Of a DNA stretch of 64,000 bases, positions 59,472-64,000 are shown in pieces (within the stretch, counting starts at the first letter, position 1; each line of letters starts with the position of its first letter). Position numbers and translations under genes: made by a program. The notes beneath the pieces were generated by a model. That model ran no database searches and was not told the DNA's origin. It saw nothing but the letters and a program-made list of their open reading frames with translations. The stretch is from Streptomyces sp. SKN60 (lineage in GTDB: Bacteria; Actinomycetota; Actinomycetes; Streptomycetales; Streptomycetaceae), in assembly GCF_026236535.1 (NCBI RefSeq), contig NZ_JAHTMW010000001.1, positions 1 to 64,000 on the forward strand, given 5' to 3'.

Positions 59472-59511
59472 CGCATTACCGTGTGCGACACTAGTGATCG
59501 CGCACAAGCTT

Positions 59512-59585
59512 GGCTCTGTGGAGCAGTTGGTTAGCTCGCCACCCTGTCAAGGTGGAGGTCGCGGGTTCAAGTCCCGTCAGAGTCG
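59512..59585 (+). tRNA. tRNA-Asp (GUC)
   Basis: 74 nt. Acceptor GGCTCTG/CAGAGTC, anticodon loop CTGTCAA, T-arm GGGTTCAAGTCCC. Second of the cluster. Confidence 0.95.
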
Positions 59586-59607
59586 CTGAAGCTGGAAACA
59601 GCTTCGT

Positions 59608-59681
59608 GGCTGGGTAGCTCAGTTGGTACGAGCGATCGCCTGAAAAGCGATAGGTCGCCGGTTCGACCCCGGCCCCAGCCA
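59608..59681 (+). tRNA. tRNA-Phe (GAA)
   Basis: 74 nt. Acceptor GGCTGGG/CCCAGCC, anticodon loop CTGAAAA, T-arm CCGGTTCGACCCCGG. Third of the cluster, closed by a terminator. Confidence 0.95.
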
Positions 59682-59686
59682 CAACC

Positions 59687-59718
59687 GGAAGGCCCCGTTC
59701 TCACGAACGGGGCCTTCC
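59687..59718 (+). terminator. terminator of the tRNA cluster
   Basis: GGAAGGCCCCGTTC (59687-59700) pairs perfectly with 59705-59718 around a 4-nt loop, five bases after the end of tRNA-Phe. It also faces the 3' end of the CcdA-like gene at 59725 and may serve both. Confidence 0.87.
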
Positions 59719-59724
59719 TCGTTC

Positions 59725-60615
59725 CTAGACCTTCCCGGCCTTCCCGGCCTTCCCGGCCTCCTCAGCCTTCTCGGCCTCCTCGGCGTCTTCCTCCTGCCGA
59801 GTCCCCCGCCGGGCGCGCCACGCGAGCGCGCCCGCCACCACCGCGACCACGGCCGCCAGCAGGGCCCAGTCCGGGACCGAACGGCCGAGGTCGGAGACGC
59901 GCTCCTCCACGGCGAAGGAATCGTCGACCGACAGCAGCCCGGGCAGCGCGGTGGTGCCGTCGAAGACGAGGAAGAGAGTGCCGAGGGCGATGAAGAAGAA
60001 GCCCGAGAGCAGCGAGGTCGAGTGGGCCTCGAAGCGGCCGATACGGATCGGGCGGCCGCGCAGCCAGCGCCGCCGGCCCAGCTCGTAACGCTCCCAGAGC
60101 AGCGCGAGCACGAACAGCGGGACGGCCATGCCGAGCGCGTACACGGCGAGCAGCAGACCGCCGTAGACCGGGTTGCCGCCGAGCGCGGCCACGGTGAGGA
60201 CGCTGCCGAGGATGGGGCCCGCGCAGAAGCCGGCGAGGCCGTAGACCAGGCCCAGGGCATAGACGGAGAAGGCCGTCGTGGGGCGGATCCGGCCGCTGAC
60301 CTCGCTCATCCGGCGGGACGCGAAGCCCAGACCGAGGATCTGGAGCACGCCGAGGGCCACGATCGTCCAGCCGCCGAGGGCCACAAGCAGATCGCGGTGG
60401 CCGTAGAAGAGGCGGCCGGCGAAGGAACCGGCCGCGCCGAGCGGGACGAGGGTGGTGGCCAGGCCCGCGTAGAAGATCCCGGTCCGGGCCACCAGCTTGG
60501 CCCGGGTGTCCATGGAGTACGCGAAGAAGGCCGGCAGCAGCAGGGCGCTGCACGGGCTGAGCAGGGCGAGCAGCCCGCCGAGGAAGGCGGCGAAGTAGCC
60601 GATGCCGGAGGTCAC
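59725..60615 (-). CDS. CcdA/DsbD-like thiol-electron transporter
   Basis: About 296 residues and six or more transmembrane segments of the CcdA family. The first segment has LLALLSPCSALLLPAF, where the cysteine pairs with the second one in YGLAGFCAGPILGS. It would carry electrons across the membrane to reduce thioredoxin-like proteins outside, for heme or disulfide handling. It ends in a charged EEAEKAEEAGK-type tail. GTG 60615 overlaps the DsbA-like stop by 4 bp, so the two are one unit. Confidence 0.86.
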   Translation of the reverse strand: MTSGIGYFAAFLGGLLALLSPCSALLLPAFFAYSMDTRAKLVARTGIFYAGLATTLVPLGAAGSFAGRLFYGHRDLLVALGGWTIVALGVLQILGLGFASRRMSEVSGRIRPTTAFSVYALGLVYGLAGFCAGPILGSVLTVAALGGNPVYGGLLLAVYALGMAVPLFVLALLWERYELGRRRWLRGRPIRIGRFEAHSTSLLSGFFFIALGTLFLVFDGTTALPGLLSVDDSFAVEERVSDLGRSVPDWALLAAVVAVVAGALAWRARRGTRQEEDAEEAEKAEEAGKAGKAGKV

Positions 60616-61415
60616 TGCTTGCCCTGCTCGGCAGCAGGCTTCTCGGCGGCAGGCTTCTCGGCAGCCGACTTCTTGGCAGCCGCCTTCGCCGCCGCCTCGA
60701 TCGCCTGGGTGAAGGCCTCCATGGGCTGGGCGCCGGCGATCGGGCGGCCGTTGATCAGGAAGGACGGGGTCGACGTCGCGCCGATGGAGTAGCCCTGCTC
60801 CTGGTCCTTGCTCACCGCCGCGCGGGCCGCCGAACCGTCCGCGTCGCGGGCGAAGCGCGCGAGGTCGGCGACCCCGGCCTCCTTCGCGAGGGCGGTCAGG
60901 CGCTCCTTGCCGAAGCCCTTCTCCTTGGACCCCGGCGCGTACGCCGCCTTGTGGAACTCCCAGAACCGGCCCTGCTGCCCGGCCGCCCACGAGGCGCGGG
61001 CCGCCGCCTCCGACTCCTCGCCGAAGATCGGGAAGTTGCGCCACTCGATGCGCAGGGTGCCCGCGTCGACGTACTTCTTCACCAGCGCCGGCTCGGTGTC
61101 ACGGGCGAACTTCCCGCAGAAGCCGCACTTGAAGTCGGCGTACTCGATGAGGACCACCGGCGCGTCGGCCCGGCCCATCGCGAGCTTGTCGGCGGCGTCC
61201 CGGCGGGCGTACGCCTCCAGCTCCGGGTAGACGCCGTCGGCCGGGTCGGCGGACACCTCGGCGACCGCGCCACCGCTCCCGGAGGCCCCGGAGGACGCGG
61301 AGGGCGATGACGGCTTGGTGGTGGCGTACGAGGCGAGGCCGAGCAGCGTCGCGGCAAGGACGACACCGGCAACGATCACCACGGGCTTGGACTTGCTGGT
61401 CTTGGACTTGGGCAT
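60612..61415 (-). CDS. DsbA-like secreted thioredoxin-fold oxidoreductase
   Basis: 267 residues. A signal anchor (VVIVAGVVLAATLLGLASYA) near the N-terminus is followed by a DsbA-type thioredoxin fold with active site DFKCGFCGKFA and cis-Pro loop STPSFLING. It should form or shuffle disulfides outside the cell. Its 3' end overlaps the CcdA-like gene, and the tail (AEKPAAEKPAAEQGKQ) is repetitive. The pair probably works as reductase plus oxidase partner. ATG 61415. Confidence 0.9.
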   Translation of the reverse strand: MPKSKTSKSKPVVIVAGVVLAATLLGLASYATTKPSSPSASSGASGSGGAVAEVSADPADGVYPELEAYARRDAADKLAMGRADAPVVLIEYADFKCGFCGKFARDTEPALVKKYVDAGTLRIEWRNFPIFGEESEAAARASWAAGQQGRFWEFHKAAYAPGSKEKGFGKERLTALAKEAGVADLARFARDADGSAARAAVSKDQEQGYSIGATSTPSFLINGRPIAGAQPMEAFTQAIEAAAKAAAKKSAAEKPAAEKPAAEQGKQ

Positions 61416-61472
61416 GCTGAAGCGCTCCTGAGACGGGAGAGAAAGGACGGACGGCGAAGGAAAGGCGCCCGA

Positions 61473-61850
61473 CTAGACCCGCAGGATCGACAGCTCCATC
61501 GGTGACGGCGGTACGAGCTCCGGCGGCGCCCGCCCCGCCCGTACGTCCACCACGTCCTGGTCCGCGCCCCAGGCCCCGCACGGCGTCCGCTCCCCCGCGA
61601 GCGCCGGCAGCAGCTCGCCGAAGGCGTGCCCGCGCGGCGGTACGGCGGGGGCGGCGGCGCCTTCCTCGGCGCCGTGGCTCTGGCCGCAGCCGGGAGCGGC
61701 GGGGCCCGAGAGCACCGGACCGGCCTGCACGGACTCCGCGACGCCCATCGCCCCAGCCGCGCTCACCGCCCCGCACACCACAAGCCCCAGCACCAGCCCC
61801 GCGAGCGCCGCGAACGCCACAACGGCGCGCGGGACCGGAATGCGAGGCAT
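61473..61850 (-). CDS. small secreted protein of unknown function
   Basis: 125 residues. A hydrophobic N-terminus (VVAFAALAGLVLGLVVCGAV) acts as signal or anchor, and the mature part contains single cysteines (CGQSHG, TPCGAWG) but no known domain. ATG 61850. It precedes the DsbA-like gene on the same strand by about 60 bp, so it may be part of that thiol-redox unit. Confidence 0.7.
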   Translation of the reverse strand: MPRIPVPRAVVAFAALAGLVLGLVVCGAVSAAGAMGVAESVQAGPVLSGPAAPGCGQSHGAEEGAAAPAVPPRGHAFGELLPALAGERTPCGAWGADQDVVDVRAGRAPPELVPPSPMELSILRV

Positions 61851-61968
61851 GCGGAAACCTTTCGGGGCGGTGCTGGGCGGTGTGTCCGAAATACTACGCA
61901 GAGGCGTGGCGCAGCCCTCGTAAATCGGTTCGCCGCTTCTCCGCCGCAGGTGCGATCCTGGATCCCGT

Positions 61969-64000
61969 ATGTCTACTTCCTTCGCCGCCCTCCAGACCGT
62001 CCTGGCCGAGGTCTCGCTGCGGGACTCGCACCGGCTCGGCCGCCGTCTCGAAGGCGCCCGCCGCATCCGCAAGCCCGAGGCCCGCGAGGCCGTCCTGGAC
62101 GAGATCGCCGTCGAGGCGGCCAAGGCCAAGGAGCGCGTCGACGGGCGCGCCTCCCGCGTGCCCCCCGTCACGTACCCCAAACAGCTCCCGGTCTCGCAGA
62201 AGAAGGACGAGATCGCCGAGGCGATACGCGACCACCAGGTCGTGATCGTCGCCGGTGAGACCGGCTCCGGCAAGACCACGCAGATCCCGAAGATCTGTCT
62301 GGAGCTGGGCCGGGGCGTCCGGGGCATGATCGGGCACACCCAGCCCCGCCGGATCGCCGCCCGCACGGTCGCCGAGCGCGTGGCGGAGGAGCTCCGCACG
62401 CCCCTCGGCGAGGCGGTCGGCTGGAAGGTGCGGTTCACCGACCAGGTGAACCCCGACGCGACCTTCGTGAAGCTGATGACGGACGGCATCCTGCTCGCCG
62501 AGATCCAGACGGACCGCGAGCTGCGCGCCTACGACACGATCATCATCGACGAGGCCCACGAGCGGTCCCTCAACATCGACTTCCTGCTCGGCTATCTGGC
62601 CCAGCTGCTGCCGAAGCGCCCCGACCTCAAGGTCGTGATCACCTCCGCGACCATCGACCCCGAGCGCTTCTCCCGCCACTTCGGCGACGCGCCGATCGTC
62701 GAGGTCAGCGGGCGTACGTACCCGGTCGAGGTCCGCTACCGCCCGCTCCTGGAGGAGGACAGCGACGAGGCGGACCGGGACCAGATCACCGCGATCTGCG
62801 ACGCCGTCGACGAGCTGCAGAAGGAAGGACCGGGCGACGTCCTGGTCTTCCTCTCCGGCGAGCGGGAGATCCGTGACACGGCGGACGCGCTGACCAAGAA
62901 GAAACTCTTCAATACGGAGATCCTCCCCCTGTACGCCCGGCTGTCGCACGCCGAGCAGCACCGGGTCTTCCAGGCGCACTCCGGCCGCCGGATCGTGCTC
63001 GCGACGAACGTCGCGGAGACCTCGCTCACCGTCCCCGGCATCAAGTACGTGATCGACCCGGGCACCGCGCGCATCTCGCGCTACTCGCACCGCACCAAGG
63101 TGCAGCGGCTGCCCATCGAGCCGGTCAGCCAGGCCAGCGCCAACCAGCGCAAGGGCCGCTGCGGCCGTACGTCGGACGGCATCTGCATCCGGCTGTACTC
63201 GGAGGACGACTTCCTCACCCGTCCCGAGTTCACGGACGCGGAGATCCTCCGGACGAACCTGGCCTCCGTCATCCTCCAGATGACCGCGGCCGGCCTCGGC
63301 GACATCGAGAAGTTCCCCTTCATCGACCCGCCGGACCACCGCAACATCCGGGACGGCGTCCAGCTCCTCCAGGAGCTGCACGCCCTCGACCCGGCGCAGA
63401 AGGACCCGCGCAAGCGGCTCACGGACACCGGCCGCAAGCTGTCCCAGCTGCCGGTGGACCCGCGGCTCGCCCGGATGGTCCTGGAGGCCGACCGCAACGG
63501 CTGCGTCCGCGAGGTCATGGTGATCGCGGCGGCGCTGTCCATCCAGGACCCGCGCGAGCGGCCGTCCGACAAGCAGGCGCAGGCCGACCAGCTGCACGCC
63601 CGCTTCAAGGACGAGACCAGCGACTTCCTCGCCTTCCTGAACCTCTGGCGCTACGTCCGCGAGCAGCAGAAGGAGCGCGGATCGTCCTCCTTCCGCCGGA
63701 TGTGCAAGCAGGAGTACCTGAACTTCCTGCGGATCCGCGAGTGGCAGGACATCTACTCCCAGCTGCGCACGGTCGCCAAGCAGATGGGGATCCACCTCAA
63801 CGAGGAGGACGCGCCCGAGCAGTCCATCCACGTCTCCCTCCTCTCCGGCCTGCTCTCCCACGTCGGTCTGAAGGACGTGAAGGAGTCCAAGGACGGCGCG
63901 AAGAGGGACGGCGGCCGGGATCCGAAGCGCGAGGGCGGCGGCGGCCGGAACGAGTACCTGGGCGCCCGCAACGCCAAGTTCGCGATCTTCCCCGGCTCCG
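61969..64000 (+). CDS. hrpA: ATP-dependent RNA helicase HrpA, partial
   Basis: The first about 677 residues of the long DEAH helicase are present; the 3' part lies beyond the window end. GETGSGKTTQIPK (Walker A), IIDEAHERSLNIDF (DEAH box), ITSATI, LVFLSGEREIRD, ATNVAETSLTVPG and QRKGRCGRTSDG are all present. It unwinds structured RNA and is linked to translation rescue in E. coli. ATG 61969, divergent from the redox genes. No Shine-Dalgarno of note. Confidence 0.94.
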   Translation, partial: MSTSFAALQTVLAEVSLRDSHRLGRRLEGARRIRKPEAREAVLDEIAVEAAKAKERVDGRASRVPPVTYPKQLPVSQKKDEIAEAIRDHQVVIVAGETGSGKTTQIPKICLELGRGVRGMIGHTQPRRIAARTVAERVAEELRTPLGEAVGWKVRFTDQVNPDATFVKLMTDGILLAEIQTDRELRAYDTIIIDEAHERSLNIDFLLGYLAQLLPKRPDLKVVITSATIDPERFSRHFGDAPIVEVSGRTYPVEVRYRPLLEEDSDEADRDQITAICDAVDELQKEGPGDVLVFLSGEREIRDTADALTKKKLFNTEILPLYARLSHAEQHRVFQAHSGRRIVLATNVAETSLTVPGIKYVIDPGTARISRYSHRTKVQRLPIEPVSQASANQRKGRCGRTSDGICIRLYSEDDFLTRPEFTDAEILRTNLASVILQMTAAGLGDIEKFPFIDPPDHRNIRDGVQLLQELHALDPAQKDPRKRLTDTGRKLSQLPVDPRLARMVLEADRNGCVREVMVIAAALSIQDPRERPSDKQAQADQLHARFKDETSDFLAFLNLWRYVREQQKERGSSSFRRMCKQEYLNFLRIREWQDIYSQLRTVAKQMGIHLNEEDAPEQSIHVSLLSGLLSHVGLKDVKESKDGAKRDGGRDPKREGGGGRNEYLGARNAKFAIFPGS

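Overview
The window is high-GC actinobacterial chromosome, almost certainly Streptomyces. The base composition, frequent GTG/TTG starts and gene families all fit. From memory, the flanks also match the S. coelicolor SCO4122-SCO4092 order: MarR, MFS pump, PP2C phosphatase, ndh, AtrA-type TetR, sigma factor, SARP, asparagine-synthase-like protein, TPR regulator, trmB, PrsW, M23 peptidase, ... DEAD helicase, HrpA. No database search was run, so the synteny is recollection plus sequence reading.

Layout. 1-450: 5' leader and promoter zone of an rRNA operon that runs off the left edge on the minus strand. 450-9000: regulatory and stress genes (MarR/MFS pair, PAS-PP2C-ATPase phosphatase, type II NADH dehydrogenase, AtrA-like TetR, and a sigma factor fused to a zinc finger, membrane segments and an outside sugar-binding-like domain). 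8.9-14.5 kb: large SARP regulator, a 110-bp relic of an asparagine-synthase-like gene, and the intact gene. 15-21.4 kb: TPR regulator, FAD oxidase, trmB, PrsW protease and aldo/keto reductase. 21.4-27.4 kb: M23 cell-wall peptidase under a c-di-AMP riboswitch, membrane PP2C phosphatase, MFS exporter overlapping a PLP enzyme, a small secreted protein, and initiator tRNA-Met. 27.4-29.1 kb: rhodanese protein and a SigJ/ECF41-like sigma factor.

29171-55574 is an integrated mobile element of about 26.4 kb. It sits in the 3' half of tRNA-Lys(UUU) and is bounded by a perfect 46-bp direct repeat. Its right end carries tyrosine integrase, a Xis-like gene, an XRE regulator and an ATPase (DUF3631-like, frameshifted). 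A DUF2637-like membrane protein, MobC and a relaxase follow. No FtsK/TraB translocase or type IV secretion gene is visible, so it looks mobilizable rather than self-transmissible. Tandem 10-bp repeats placed symmetrically inside both ends look like integrase arm sites. The left half is cargo: an HNH protein with many zinc knuckles, a zinc-ribbon/HEPN-like protein, an XRE-ImmA pair, and a tightly coupled operon. That operon comprises a TPR regulator, two small unknowns, a MurA-like enolpyruvyl transferase, a metallophosphoesterase, two dCTP-deaminase-like paralogues, a GT4 glycosyltransferase and a serine hydrolase. The two deaminase paralogues have lost different halves of the family active site, which suggests an obligate heteromer. 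This operon is the best candidate for an undescribed system (a nucleotide-derived metabolite, or defence). At least three element genes carry single-base frameshifts.

55.5-64 kb returns to conserved chromosome: tRNA-Lys, a DEAD-box helicase with a long Arg/Asp/Gly-rich tail, a lipoprotein, a small zincin, tRNA-Glu/Asp/Phe, a CcdA-like/DsbA-like redox pair, a secreted protein, and hrpA, cut by the window end.
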